A stretch of 64,000 bases of DNA from Albugo candida (GCA_905220665.1 CAJNAR010000149.1:186001-250000), one strand, 5' to 3'. Shown: positions 21,362-33,400, counted from the stretch's first letter. Translations and numbers: made by a program. The notes: generated by a model from the sequence alone, not told the origin.

Positions 21362-22643
21362 TCAGGGTATTTCATACTTTATTCTTTTCCTAGTTGGCTC
21401 TGACTTTGGTGTGGGTGGCTCCACATCGAAGTCCGGATCCGCAAAATATCTGCAGCTGCCACTTGCCCGACGTGGAATGAAATTTTCGCGACAATCTTTC
21501 AACGATTTCAAGAAGCCTCCGGTTTGTTGCTTACTTGGAGGATTATATTCCATTTGCATAACTTCAAAGGATCTGGGCATATACTTTGAGTCGCTTAGAG
21601 CCTTTTGTATCTCTTCAGTAAATAATAGTGCACGCAACTCCAATTTCCTTCTGCGACGGAGATATGCGTTAACTGCGTCTACATGTGCATGCACGGGAGA
21701 ACATGATTATTAGTAGCGTGAAAGGTAGACAGCAACGCAACCTGCTTACCGTCCTGGTTGACGTACGGTACTCGTGTGTCGAAGAAATACTCGCAATGGT
21801 AAAATTCCAACCAGTAGCGTACATAAGTTTTCATATCCTTCTCAATTTCACTTATTCTTTGCTTTCCTACGACCCCAAGAAGCGGAAATATTCTGATCAG
21901 CGCTCCTTTCTTATATGTAACATCTGAAAAGTCCTTCAGTTGTTCCAATTCTTGTTTAGGTGGATAGGTGATATCAGTTTGGTATTTTTCCTTGATCTGA
22001 ATCATCAAAAGGTACGCACGCAATCGAAGTAGCATGCCCTTGTTCTCCTCATCATTGCATTGTAAATGGGGCAATCTGAATCTTGCTGTTACAGGATTTG
22101 ATAATTTAGCTTCTAGAGCATTAATGGTCAAGGGTTCAACTCGATATGTTGGATTGTCGAGAGCCTTTCGTATTTCGTCAGTGAATAAAAGTGCACGCAC
22201 CTTTAATTCTAAGCATTGTGCTAGCAATTCATCAGTCGCAAAGTGTGAAGGTAAGAAGTCACGCCCTAAACAATAACAATGTCAGTAGCATCAGAGTGCA
22301 TAAGCAGCGCAACGCAAATACAGGCAAGGTAGTAAGACGGTTGCATTTCGATTTGGTTTGGTTTGAAATTAATCCGGACTCGATAAAATTGCAGCCAGTA
22401 CTCAACGTATGACTCCAAATGCTTTCCAATGACAGATATTCTTTGTTCTGTTACCACCTCACTAGCTTGAAATACTCCTTCCAGCCCTTTCTTCACATTT
22501 TTAATATGTCGAAGGTCCTTAATTAATCTCAAATTATGTATAGATGGATCGGTATCGTCGAACAAATTGACTGTTTGTAGAAATCCAGATACGGGCCAAC
22601 TCCAGCCAAGCAACAAGACCGCAAAGCTTGTGAAATTTCGCAT
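21362..22643 (-). CDS. Secreted protein with internal domain duplication (unknown family)
   Basis: Three exons on the minus strand, 22322-22643, 21750-22265 and 21362-21678, encode about 384 aa. The start has a signal peptide (MRNFTSFAVLLLGWSWPVSG). Two copies of a ~45-residue block follow, ending in EQRISVIGKHLESYVEYWLQFY and KQRISEIEKDMKTYVRYWLEFY (shown here only as related segments). Each is followed by a phase-1 intron at about the same place and then by RALLFTDEIRKAL or RALLFTEEIQKAL. A third, weaker helix copy, RLRAYLLMIQIKEKY, lies between. The tail (last ~30 residues) is Pro/Lys/Arg-rich. Introns are 56 and 71 nt with GTATTT and GTAAGC donors. No known effector motif (RxLR, CRN, CHxC) is recognised. 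It lies in transposon-rich DNA, as many pathogen-secreted proteins do. The function is unknown; an extracellular or host-directed role is inferred only from the signal peptide. Confidence 0.7.
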
Positions 22644-23189
22644 GGAGACGTGAACCGTACTGGTAAGGGGTGATTAGTCCAGTTGTGAGGTGGGTAACTT
22701 CTAGAAGTGACACGCACGAGAATCCTACATTTCATAGTTAATTGGTGGCTGGTATTGAACGTTCATATACGAATTCGAAGAGTTGCATGGAGTTGGATGA
22801 ACTATACATCTTAGATGATTCGCAGTTGTCACCGGTACTCTATGTAGCGATGCGATATCCATACCGTCATCTTAGTCTAGGTTTTAGCGTGAATTATTGT
22901 CAGTTTGGCTCGAGCGATTACTTCAATACACGTCATTTCCTATTGCACACAGTTCCTGGTAACAACTTGTAAGTTGTTGGTGAGAACAAAAATTTTCAAG
23001 TGGCAAAGCAATTTGTCCTGCATGTTCTGTAACAGACTCAGAACTGCAACTACTCAGTCTATGCTGAACTAGAAAAACCAGAAATATTATTGCACTATTA
23101 TCAGATGTTGAAAGATTTTTTGACTGATTACAATTCCGTGCATAGAACCAATCATCTTCATACCTATTGCCTCCGTACTAACCAAAATA
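22644..23189. other. Intergenic, upstream of the secreted-protein gene
   Basis: A 76-codon plus-strand frame starts at TTG and lacks support. The region just above 22643 should contain the promoter of the secreted-protein gene. Confidence 0.3.
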
Positions 23190-24024
23190 CTAGCGCCACA
23201 TACAAAATAGCTGACAGGAAAAAGCTGTGAAATGGTCAGCACGTGCGCATATAAGCACCAAGATGATCATCAGTGCAAATGCGATTAAAAAGGCGATGCT
23301 GAAGGCTAAGGACAACTTACTCTTACTATGTGATTGGTCACTGTCGAGGGTTTTCTGTGCCATCTTCTTCACAACCGATTGCTACTCTTGAAACAATACG
23401 TCCCTATCGCTAGCTTTTTGCATTCACTCAGAGCACGGCTGTGGCTTATCTGCTGCTGCAGCGGACCGCACTGGCTTTCTTCAGTTGATTGACCTCAAGA
23501 AGTTGGGAGCAAGTAAAATAGAATTTTAGTGTGTTCCTGATATTTTGAATCAGTGAGCTCCCTGCTGTTAAACTATCAAGTATGCGGAACTCGACGGCGA
23601 GTAAATTCCTCAGACATTTCTTACCGGGGCTTGCGAGCAGGCAAGCTAAACCTATTTCTACTACAGCGTTTAGTACCATGTAGATTTAGGGAATCCTCAA
23701 CCATTTCAAGAGCAGCATAGCCAATGATACAGACACACCTCTCTCTGATAGGTCTTTCGTCACAGCTAACAAATGTGAGAGGTATGGTGATGCAATAATT
23801 GCGTTGTTTCTTGTGAGAGAAATTGAACCGCTACAGCTTCCTTCCGGCACTTGTAAATAAGCAGTCAAAGTTGCACCACCGCACGTACGGAGCATATGAA
23901 GTACTTTACCTTTCATGTCAACGTGACTATCGTGCATTTCGCTGCTGTCGCAATGTGCTCTCGCGTGTATTATCTTTACACAAATGTTTCTGTTGCAATG
24001 AATCGGTTGTTGTGTGGTAACCAA
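23190..24024 (-). other. Possible spliced gene ending in a membrane anchor (unresolved)
   Basis: Three minus-strand frames lie in series (23686-24024, 23446-23679, 23190-23372). The last contains a clear hydrophobic helix, LAFSIAFLIAFALMIILVLI, near a C-terminus, after a polar Ser/Asp-rich stretch. Good GT and AG dinucleotides occur between the frames, but no combination gave a recognised family. It may be a tail-anchored protein, a broken gene, or chance. Confidence 0.2.
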
Positions 24025-24063
24025 TACATAACGATATCTTTATCTTAAAATTATGTATCAGAA

Positions 24064-25357
24064 TCAGAATCCGTACTCACCAAAGAAGTTCATCTCTTTT
24101 CGTTTGGCAAAATTTTCAGATTTAGTGCTATTTGAGTTTTCGAGAGGCGGGGAAGCGCGTTGGCTTGTATCCATTTGACTGAGAGACATTCCACGCGTGG
24201 ACGCGGAAGCTGACGTGGTAGCAATAGGCTCGCAATGTGGTATGGTGCTCCTTCCTTCTACATCGAAAGACTGTCCCGATGAGACCTTGCTATCTGACTC
24301 AGACCTTGCAACAGTGTTTCGACTGGAAGGACTATCCACTGCACCTTGAGCTGCATTCCAAACACTTTTGGTAGCGGTTGAAAGCGCAGACCACCCAGTC
24401 GAAGCGCCCGTCTTCACATTTTCACTTAGATTGGGGTCATTCAGCGTATTTTGGACAAAAGACCATCCAGAAGAAACTTTGGAGCCGATATTTTGATCAC
24501 GAACCAGACTAGCAGCAGTGGAGGCTGCTGACGATACTGTAGTGCTTAGGAAACTAAACGCACTATGCAGCAAAATCAGTTTACATTCGAAAAGTGACTC
24601 TCCTTCAGTTTAGCTTACCTCGATATATCAGCGACTCCACCGTTGCCATGTTGCTCTTGTTTTTCGCCGTTACTTCCGATACCTTGAAGTCCTCCAGGTC
24701 CAAATTTGGCTTGCATGCGTGCACGCGCTTCATCACGTAAACGTAATTGCCTATCGATTGAAAATCGGTCTCTGGATATACTCGCAGGCTATACCCACTG
24801 ACCTAGCGACATAATCATCCTGTGATTCTCCATTCAGCGCCTCAATGCCTCTATCATCCCCTTTACGCTGACTTGAATGTGCTGGTGATTTCATGCAACT
24901 TGCATCCCATTGCGGCAAAGAAAGCGGTATTCTTCCCTCAACAAGTGCACTCAATCGCTTACGATACGCTTCCGCCTGAGATGTGTTATATTTCTCTTGT
25001 ATACATAAAGTATTTGGGACACCGGCGCCGTTAAATTCTCTACGAAACGCCTCATTTCCTCCCATTTGCATCTGTTTTATTTGCAACTCAGTCCAAGAAT
25101 CCATTGTAACCGATCGAACAAAGGAAATATGAACCCCGAGTCCACGATGGCGACCAGAGCACTCCAGACAAAGAAACGTTCCATATGACACAGTGGCCCA
25201 TTGAGGATAAGGAGCATCACAGTCCACGCATTTCTACAATCACCGTTCGAATTTATAAATTTTACGTAACACCGATATAAAAACTAAATTTTACGTTGTT
25301 TCCTGACAAAAGTCGTAGCTGTTGCTGAATTTCCAAAGGCATTTGATTGCAAGCCAT
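24064..25357 (-). CDS. ArfGAP domain protein
   Basis: Four exons: 25295-25357, 24803-25233, 24619-24750 and 24064-24562, about 374 aa. ArfGAPs stimulate GTP hydrolysis by Arf and control coat release at the Golgi and endosomes. The zinc finger CVDC-x16-CLEC is complete, with the arginine finger in CSGRHRGLGVHISFVRS. It is followed by DSWTELQIKQMQMGGN, typical of the ARFGAP1 subgroup. The C-terminal half is Ser/Ala-rich with repeated SSGWS and TGWS motifs, resembling the lipid-packing-sensor regions of ARFGAP1. Exon 1 encodes only MACNQMPLEIQQQLRLLSGNN. The 52-nt second intron (24751-24802) is required to connect DDYVAR to QLRLRDEARARMQAKFG. The other introns are 56-61 nt. Confidence 0.87.
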
Positions 25358-25565
25358 TTTTCTTGAAATGTTATGTTCAGACGCTATCAATGTGACAACA
25401 ACACGTATACACTCATACAGTATGTATAATTATTCCATTCCGAAATTATCAATAACCTCTATCCTTTTATTTATAGATCAATGGTACTTTCAGCATAGCA
25501 TTCGTTGCTTCAACGTTCCTACAACTTGAAAAAGGAAACTTATTACGTTGAATACAATTGTAATA

Positions 25566-28500
25566 CTACAAATGATAATCAATTCCAGAATACTCTTCCG
25601 TTTCCTGTCCAACTGCTTGCACTCCATGCTGAATTGACTGCACACCTGGAGCCTGACTGAATTGCAATCGATGGATTGAATCGCTTCGTTCCGTATGTGA
25701 CGGATAATAGATCTTTCGATCGTCATTAGGACTCGCTGCTGTCATTCGCGAGCTCGCTCGTTCCACTGACGTCGAAGGACTTGGTAGAACACCCGCATGC
25801 ATATTATATGAATCGAGCCCTGCTGGTTGAATGGATCGCACTGATTGTATATTTGCTGGCTGTGTGTCGACATCCATGTGAAGATTCTGTTGTGTGAACA
25901 ACTCAGCTCGCTCTCCATCATCCACACTAGATACTTCCATATCCAATATATCAGCCATTTTCGCTAGAAAGCGTTCTTTATATAATCTTGGTGCAATCGC
26001 AGACAATCCATTTCCATCCACACGTTTAAGTACGATTTTAAGACATCGTTCAATTTGCTTTTGTAGCGTCCATGTTTGTAAAATATCAATAATTCCCAAA
26101 TGATAATACGCTGGTCCAACTACGGTACTTGCCAATCTCATTCCATCACGTGGTAATCGTCGGCCAGAAGATGAAGTAGAAGCATCACTTTCCGCCCTTC
26201 GACTTTTCCTTACGATTTGATTTCGTCGTTTGCCAGCATCGTCACTTGAAGAAACCGATGTGACACTCACATGTGCCGTAGCGCCTCGTTTCAATGGAAC
26301 TTGTTCCAAATGATGGACGTGTGTGGGAGGTACATTTGCAGGCGATCCAATTGTATCAGTTTGTGTATCATCGACTGTATATTCGACTTCATGCACACCG
26401 ATCAAAAGCGAGTAATCCATAATTCCAAAAGAGCATAATAGTTCAGCATCCGCTTGTAATTGGTGATATAAGGTAAGAGCAGCTTCTTTTTCCAACTTGA
26501 GTTTTTGTGTCAAATCCGAGTCTTTTAAAACGACATTAGGCTCATGACCTCCGAGTCGAACGGGACACTGGACATCGTCTCGGGTGGCGGTGCTGAAATA
26601 CGTATACTTTCGATTACAATGCCGACATGTGACCTTTTTTCCTCGTTTCGGAAGATCCGCATGTCGATTCACCCACGAGCCTTTGATGTCGTATCGACTG
26701 TGAATCACTTGTTCTGTATCAAAACAATTTGCCATTACAACAAAAGAGAAATGCTTTCCATATAATTCCAAACAATGACATCCATAGAAACGTGTGAGCA
26801 GTGATTCTGTGTGTGTGCAGAGATACTCCGCGTATTGAGAAGCGATATTCCGTAGAAACTGACATTCTTCTCTGCTCATACTTTTCACAATAAGCGATCC
26901 ATCCGCCGAGAAAAACATAAATGCACCACTAGCGCCTTCACTGAGTCTTTCCTTTGCTGTGGCCGAAAGTGATTGGAGATACGAAGCATTCGTGACGCCA
27001 AATCGTTCTCGAATCTTCTTGAATGCATGCGGCTCATAATCGTGGAATGTCTTTGTGCGTAATGCATTCTTACTCACACGTAAATTCTCATCGAAAACAC
27101 GTCGTTGATCGTCCCTAATCGGTTGGAATGTCGGCAAATCGTTATCTTCATTGCCGAGGGTACTATATCGAGTCTGAGGAAGAAGAGCTAAATGCTGAAT
27201 ATTCTGATTTAGAGCCAAGTGATCGGATGCACGAACTGCTTGAATGATGCCGGATGTCGTGTAGAAAAGTACTTCTTGTCGTAAGGCTGCATTCACTTGA
27301 GGACTGAGATCCACTTCGATTTGATTTTGATCGTCATTGATACACTGATAAAAATGAGATACTTGGAAATCGTTCAATGCGAACCAAATGACCAGATCCA
27401 CGTATCCTTTCCCCGCAATGAGAAAATTGAGTAGTTCTCGATTCGCTTTACCTTCCTTCCCAATACCTCGAGATAAGCTCCGAAAGTATACAATTGCGAC
27501 GATAATCCAATAAAACGTGACCGCCAGAACATTGAATCGAGCCCGGTTAATTGATTGCACGCGAACCGCATAAGTTTGCGGCATTCCCTCACTAAGTCGT
27601 CGACTGGCCCAAACCCAAACTGCGATTCCAAAAATAATAATTGCGGCCATCCATACGTAGAAAAATAACCAACTGATAATGTTTGCATTCACTGCTTTAT
27701 AGTTGGAAGAAAAGTTGCTGAGGATATAAAAATCTGCAGGACACGTCTCTGGATCATCTGGAGCGAGATTTTTCAATGCATTGGTCCAACAAACGCCTAA
27801 ATTAGAGTACCCTGCCCAATCTTCCGAGCTCATCAGTATCAAACCCATAAAGGTACCCATGCCCCAACAGAAAAAATGATAGTACCGTGTGTTGCGCTTG
27901 AAATGAGTGAACGGGTTATTCAAACTGACGACCAGATTGATTGTCATGCAGAAAAACCAACATTCTGCTGCAATCAATGAGAATTCGAAAAAGCCTGCAA
28001 ACACACTGCATGTAGTCCCGGCACTAGACTGTAATGCGCATCCACATTGCCAGTTTGTGTCGGCACAAAGTGGAACACAGTCGTAAAACAAACATCGTAC
28101 GAATTGTTGTCCTAACAGCTGCATAACAAAAAACGCATCGGCGATAGCACGCCAAAAAACCAACGGGTTAGGATGCTGACGATAACTTGGTACACTCACA
28201 TAAGATAAAATGACAAAAAAGACGGAAAATGTCGAAAGAACAGCGCCCCAAATAACTCCGGGGGATAGACTCTCATACGTTTGACTCAAGCCGAGTGCTA
28301 ATGCAGCACCGAATGCCATAAACATAACTAATTGAAACCATCGTGTTGAGGATTGCAAGCATGTGCTAAGGCCTAAAATTCCACTTCCTGTGCCGACGAT
28401 ATTTGCACTGGGATTCACAGGACCGGCATAACTACCGGTGCTGCCACTACGAGGAGCATTGTCGTATGGCGTTGTATTGCGATGTGTATGTGGATCATTC

Positions 28501-28649
28501 GATGTTGACTGAAATTGCATCGAATGAAGCGGACTTTGTCGGGAATGTGCATGCGACTCCGATTGATTTAGACCGAATGGATTTTTCCAATTAGAAGGCG
28601 GCGTGTTGGTTTGAGTGCGTCGTGGTTTCGATTCTGGTGTGGTATACAT
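25566..28649 (-). CDS. GPCR-PIPK: seven-helix receptor fused to phosphatidylinositol phosphate kinase
   Basis: Intronless, 1027 aa. Residues 1-95 are low-complexity Ser/Thr/Asn-rich. Residues about 100-430 contain seven hydrophobic segments of a receptor-like domain with a Cys-rich second loop. The kinase spans about 530-1000: glycine loop GASGAFMFF (573-580), lysine in IVKSM, YDIKGS (653-658), MDYSLLIG (744-751) and the C-terminal block GIIDILQTWTLQKQIE (852-867). An insert with CRHC (675-678) and a later Cys resembles a small metal-binding loop. The arrangement is the GPCR-PIPK (GK) family, expanded in oomycetes and present once in Dictyostelium (RpkA). It couples a signal to phosphoinositide synthesis at the membrane. 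The gene lies 208 bp upstream of, and on the same strand as, the ArfGAP region. Confidence 0.93.
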   Translation of the reverse strand: MYTTPESKPRRTQTNTPPSNWKNPFGLNQSESHAHSRQSPLHSMQFQSTSNDPHTHRNTTPYDNAPRSGSTGSYAGPVNPSANIVGTGSGILGLSTCLQSSTRWFQLVMFMAFGAALALGLSQTYESLSPGVIWGAVLSTFSVFFVILSYVSVPSYRQHPNPLVFWRAIADAFFVMQLLGQQFVRCLFYDCVPLCADTNWQCGCALQSSAGTTCSVFAGFFEFSLIAAECWFFCMTINLVVSLNNPFTHFKRNTRYYHFFCWGMGTFMGLILMSSEDWAGYSNLGVCWTNALKNLAPDDPETCPADFYILSNFSSNYKAVNANIISWLFFYVWMAAIIIFGIAVWVWASRRLSEGMPQTYAVRVQSINRARFNVLAVTFYWIIVAIVYFRSLSRGIGKEGKANRELLNFLIAGKGYVDLVIWFALNDFQVSHFYQCINDDQNQIEVDLSPQVNAALRQEVLFYTTSGIIQAVRASDHLALNQNIQHLALLPQTRYSTLGNEDNDLPTFQPIRDDQRRVFDENLRVSKNALRTKTFHDYEPHAFKKIRERFGVTNASYLQSLSATAKERLSEGASGAFMFFSADGSLIVKSMSREECQFLRNIASQYAEYLCTHTESLLTRFYGCHCLELYGKHFSFVVMANCFDTEQVIHSRYDIKGSWVNRHADLPKRGKKVTCRHCNRKYTYFSTATRDDVQCPVRLGGHEPNVVLKDSDLTQKLKLEKEAALTLYHQLQADAELLCSFGIMDYSLLIGVHEVEYTVDDTQTDTIGSPANVPPTHVHHLEQVPLKRGATAHVSVTSVSSSDDAGKRRNQIVRKSRRAESDASTSSSGRRLPRDGMRLASTVVGPAYYHLGIIDILQTWTLQKQIERCLKIVLKRVDGNGLSAIAPRLYKERFLAKMADILDMEVSSVDDGERAELFTQQNLHMDVDTQPANIQSVRSIQPAGLDSYNMHAGVLPSPSTSVERASSRMTAASPNDDRKIYYPSHTERSDSIHRLQFSQAPGVQSIQHGVQAVGQETEEYSGIDYHL

Positions 28650-30437
28650 TATTATGCTACGATTATGTTGCGAGAATGCAAGTTACAGAAGCCGTCTTGT
28701 GATCACTGAATGCGCGCGCACAATTGTAATCGATGATTTTGGGTAATAGAAGGACGGTAGAATGGTTTTAAGGACTTTGAAATTTACTTGACACACGCGG
28801 TAGAGGTTACAAGCGATTATCCTGTGCAAAGACTGTTTTGACCAATCCTAGACGAGTAATTCGCGAATTCGGTGAGTCCTAAACGCAGTTGGCAAGACTC
28901 TATCGTATTGTGGCGTGCAAAAAACAGCAAAATTGGCTGTTCCCCCTCGCATGATTTGTAATTAATCTAAAGGGTACATTTGCACTGTGAAATCAGATAA
29001 CATGGAAAAGAATATTACAAAATAAAAAAAAAGTCATTCCGCTGCAAAAATATATATTTGTATTCAATAATTGACACCGTTCCAATATAGATCGAAGCAC
29101 TTGACGTCAGTATTGTGTTGAAAGGTCCATATTGAATGTGGCTCAGGCGTTGGGTGCTTGCTTCTGCTTACACGGGTCATCGAGCAACATGCGATCAGAA
29201 TCGCTGAAAATATCGCATGTTAAGAAAGCGCGTAAATTACGGTTTGATTGCGCTTGAACACTTTTCTGCGCTTCTAATACCATGAGGAGGAAACCGAGTT
29301 TGATACAGGTGTGCATTCGGCTTGTTTTCGTTAGCGATTGATAATATGTGTCCCTCAGGAGCAATTAAATTCGGATAAATTGATTGGATCACATCCATAG
29401 AGTCCAAATAGTACCACTGTGTCTCTCAAAGCTACGATGAACTTCAACAGAGAGCCAAAGCTTATCGAGTCCGACGGCAGCTGATGCGAATCCGGCCCGA
29501 GTTGATGTAATCGGTCCCGCATTTCAGACAGCTCAAAAGCGTGTGGTAGGGTTAGAGGAGAACACATTATGGGAACGTATAGACCGCACGATATATTTTC
29601 AAGTCTAGAAGGTTAAGAGTTTGCGAGTGAAGTCGCACTTACACTCTTTAATAATGATCGGTATCATGTTGTTTTGTCTCAACACTCTAAATTTGCATAA
29701 GGTAGTCAGAAGTACGCATAATGAATGTGTCGCATAGGCACCTAGCTTTGTTCCTCCTCGTTTGTTCACGATATTGCCAATCCGAATTCAGGTCGTATCA
29801 GATAACTCCATAATTTTGATGAAGAGAGTTAGAATGATACCGTGACTTCTTTCTTGCTCTATTGCACTCTAAGACCCAGATAACTACTGGCAGAGGTTAT
29901 CGAATTACAGATCATAAACGCATAATGTTCTTGTATAAGTCGCTACAACGTAAAAGCAAGTCAACATGCTTGATCAAGTTTCAAACGCGAAGAAACGTTT
30001 ACACTAATAAAGATGGATAAGCGTGTCTCACACTATGCCCGCTATTGCTTCTGCGCTAATGTCACTCAGTCTCATGACGACTCGAGCATCTGGTAGCAAC
30101 TCGTCAGTAACCGGGTGTTACGTGGTAGTAATCAAGAATGTGTCAAAAGCATGAACCGGATAAAACTTGTGAACAACTAAAAGAATATCGCATCTCTCAT
30201 GTAACATCAGAACGTATCGGCATACGGTTCCCCTATCCCCATCAAGTAACTTCTTTTTAGACCTTTTGATGCAATTGGATTGGACAACAAATTCCGTACC
30301 GCCTCTGCGGCACAAAAGAGATTACATACTTATTGCGGGCCTCAAGATAACAATCACTTTCAAATTTTCCATCTATACCAAAAGGAAACTTTCCCCGATC
30401 ATCACTTTCATTCAAAACTCTATCTCATTTTGCCGCG
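28650..30437. other. Long intergenic region between GPCR-PIPK and H+-ATPase
   Basis: Nearly 1.8 kb without a convincing gene. It includes divergent promoters for the flanking genes. Two minus-strand frames (29143-29364 and 29355-29567) start at ATG-containing positions but show no domain; the second could be an exon of a small unknown gene. Its length, unusual for this gene-dense side of the window, may reflect a large regulatory region for the highly expressed ATPase (inference). Confidence 0.35.
30402..30420 (+). promoter_or_regulatory. Possible oomycete initiator of the H+-ATPase gene
   Basis: TCACTTTCATTCAAAACTC contains TTTCATTCA, close to the oomycete initiator consensus (YTCAttYY with downstream A/T), 18 bp before the ATG at 30438. 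The position fits a short 5' leader. The motif is short, so chance is possible. Confidence 0.3.
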
Positions 30438-33400
30438 ATGGCAGGAGGCGGTAATTCGAGTTACATCTCTATGGCGACGCCAAACGAGTCCAAGAACTAT
30501 ACCAATGAACTCGGTCAAGTTCAGTGGGCTTCCATTCCTCTCAACGCTGCGCTCGATAAACTCAAAACTACGCGGGAAGGACTCACTTCCGGAGAAGCAC
30601 AAAAAAGATTGGCTGAAAATGGACCAAATAAGCTTCCCGAAGAAAAAGTTAATAAATGGATGCTATTTCTTGGATTTATGTGGAATCCTCTGTCTTGGTC
30701 CATGGAAGTCGCATCGATCTTGTCGATTGTTTTATTGGACTACTCGGATTTCGCTCTGATTATGTTTTTGCTGTTATTGAACGCCTGTATCGGGTACTTT
30801 GAAGAAGTGCAAGCTGGAGACGCTGTATCTGCACTAATGGGAACACTTGCACCAGAAGCCAAAGTCTTGCGAGACGGAGCTATGATTAATGTCCCTGCGG
30901 ATACTTTAGTGTGTGGAGACGTCATTCGTGTCCGTCTTGGAGATGTCATTCCAGCCGATATCAAGTTTCTTGAAGGGGATCCCGTCAAAATCGATCAATC
31001 TTCGTTAACTGGTGAATCGCTTCCAATCACAAAATCGGAAGGAGACGAAGGATACTCTGGATCAGTTGTCAAGCAGGGTGAAATCGAAGCTGTTGTCACT
31101 AGCACAGGGATCCACACCTTTTTGGGAAGAGCAGCAGAGAAAATGGCCAGTGTCGAATCACAAGGACGTCTGCAAGAAGTACTCTCCACTGTGGGTAACT
31201 TTTGTATGGTTTCTATCATTTTGTGGTGCATCATCGAGTTAATTGCCCAGATGGGTGGACGTCATGCAGAAAATCCGTGTTATCTGATCACTGATGGGTG
31301 CTTGGGTGTTGCCAACATTCTCGTTTTGATTGTCGGTGGTATTCCTGTGGCAATGCCTACTGTACTTTCAGTGACGCTCGCTATCGGGTCATCAGCTTTG
31401 GCTAAAGAGAACGCGATTGTGACCCGTCTTACTTGTATCGAGGAAATGGCGAGTATGGAAGTGCTTTGTTCCGACAAAACCGGTACTCTTACATTGAATC
31501 AGTTGTCGGTCGACATGGATAACTTGATCACGTACAACGAATTCAGCCCTGCTGATATCCTTAAGTACGGTGCTCTTGCTGCTCGGATTGAAAACAATGA
31601 AGCGATCGATGTTGTGTGCTTCAACACTTACCCTGAACATGATTCTATCAAAGACACATACAAATTGCTTCACTACACTCCTTTCGACCCAACAACGAAA
31701 CGAACTATTGCCAAGTTGCAAGATCTGCGCACTGGAGAGATCTTTCGTGCTTGCAAAGGAGCTCCACAGATCGTTTTGGATATGGATGTGAATGCTCATG
31801 AGTTACGTGACGTTGTCAATGAGCGAATTGATGAATTTGCTTCTCGTGGCTACCGTGGGCTTGGTGTAGCAGTGGACCGTAGCGGTGATGTGCCAGTGGA
31901 AGAATGCAGCTGGAAGTTGGTCGGTTTGATGCCGCTCTTCGATCCACCTCGTCATGACACCGCCGATACGATCAAAAAAGCTATTGCATTGGGAGTGTCT
32001 GTCAAGATGGTTACCGGTGACCAACGTGCTATTGCCATTGAGACGTGTGCTCTTTTAGGAATGCCAACCAACATCATCGACACTTCTTTCTTCAACCAAT
32101 CACCACCACCAGGAGTCAATCTTGCTCAAATGATTTACAACACGGACGGATTTGCTCAAGTATACCCCGAACACAAATACGAAATCGTCAAATGTCTCCA
32201 AAGTCTCGGTCTTGTAGTCGGTATGACAGGCGATGGTGTCAACGATGCGCCCGCCCTTGCTCAAGCCAACATCGGTATTGCAGTCGACGACGCTACTGAC
32301 GCTGCTCGTGCTGCTTCTGACATTGTATTGGTATCCCCTGGTCTCAGCGTCATCATCACTGCAATTCGAATGAGTCGAGAGATCTTCTTACGTATGAAAA
32401 ACTACGCCATGTACTCCATTGCCATGACCGTTCGTATCGTCTTCACTTTTGGAATTCTCACGGTTGCTTGGAACTGGTACTTCCCCACTCTTCTTGTTGT
32501 CATTCTCGCTATTTTGAACGACGGAACCATCCTTACCATCTCAAAAGATAACGTGAAGCCATCTCCGAAACCCGACTCATGGAAGCTGAAACAAGTTTTC
32601 ATCATGTCCATTTGCTTTGGTTTATGGCTGACACTCTCCACGATTGTATTGTTCGCTGTTGTATACAACTCAAATGGTTTCGAATCAGCCGGTGCAGAGA
32701 ATTTATGTGTTGGATGCATGCGTGATCAATGTAATGAGTTTTTCCAACAACAATACCAGACATGTACACGTTTTGCAAATGCCTCTGGCTGTGGTGAAAT
32801 GGACGGAGATATCATTAAAACAGCCAATCTCGGCGCTGTCGGTCGATTTCGAAGTGCTGCCATTGCTCGTTATTGGTCAACTTACGAGACGATCTACGAC
32901 AAGAGTCAATCACAATTATTTGAAGATCTTAGCGATGTTCATCTGAACGATCTTCCGGGAGACACCAAACCATCCGCTCGTGAAGCCTACGACCAGTTCA
33001 CCTTCCAGTACACTGTCGGTAATTCAGGCCGGCCGTATGCCGGTTTCAATTACAAACCATTTGAAGCCGCACAAAATGGAGAAGGAGTCGAATTCATTGG
33101 CAACAATCTTGTTCCTGTGACGAATCAAGTTTCCTTCTGCAGTTATGTGTGGGATTTCTCCAACTACAATCAGACATGGACTAAAGATTACAATCTCATC
33201 GGTCCTGGTGTTCAGCGGAAAGAAGCTGTCCTTCGATCATTAGTGTACACTCAAGTGTCCATTTCCGGTCAAGCGTTAATCTTTGTCACACGTACAGCGG
33301 GTACCAACAATTGGTTCTTCGCTGAACGTCCTTCGATCTTGCTATTGATTGCATTCATCTTTGCTCAAGTGGTCGCATCAGTCATCGGATGGGTTGGATT

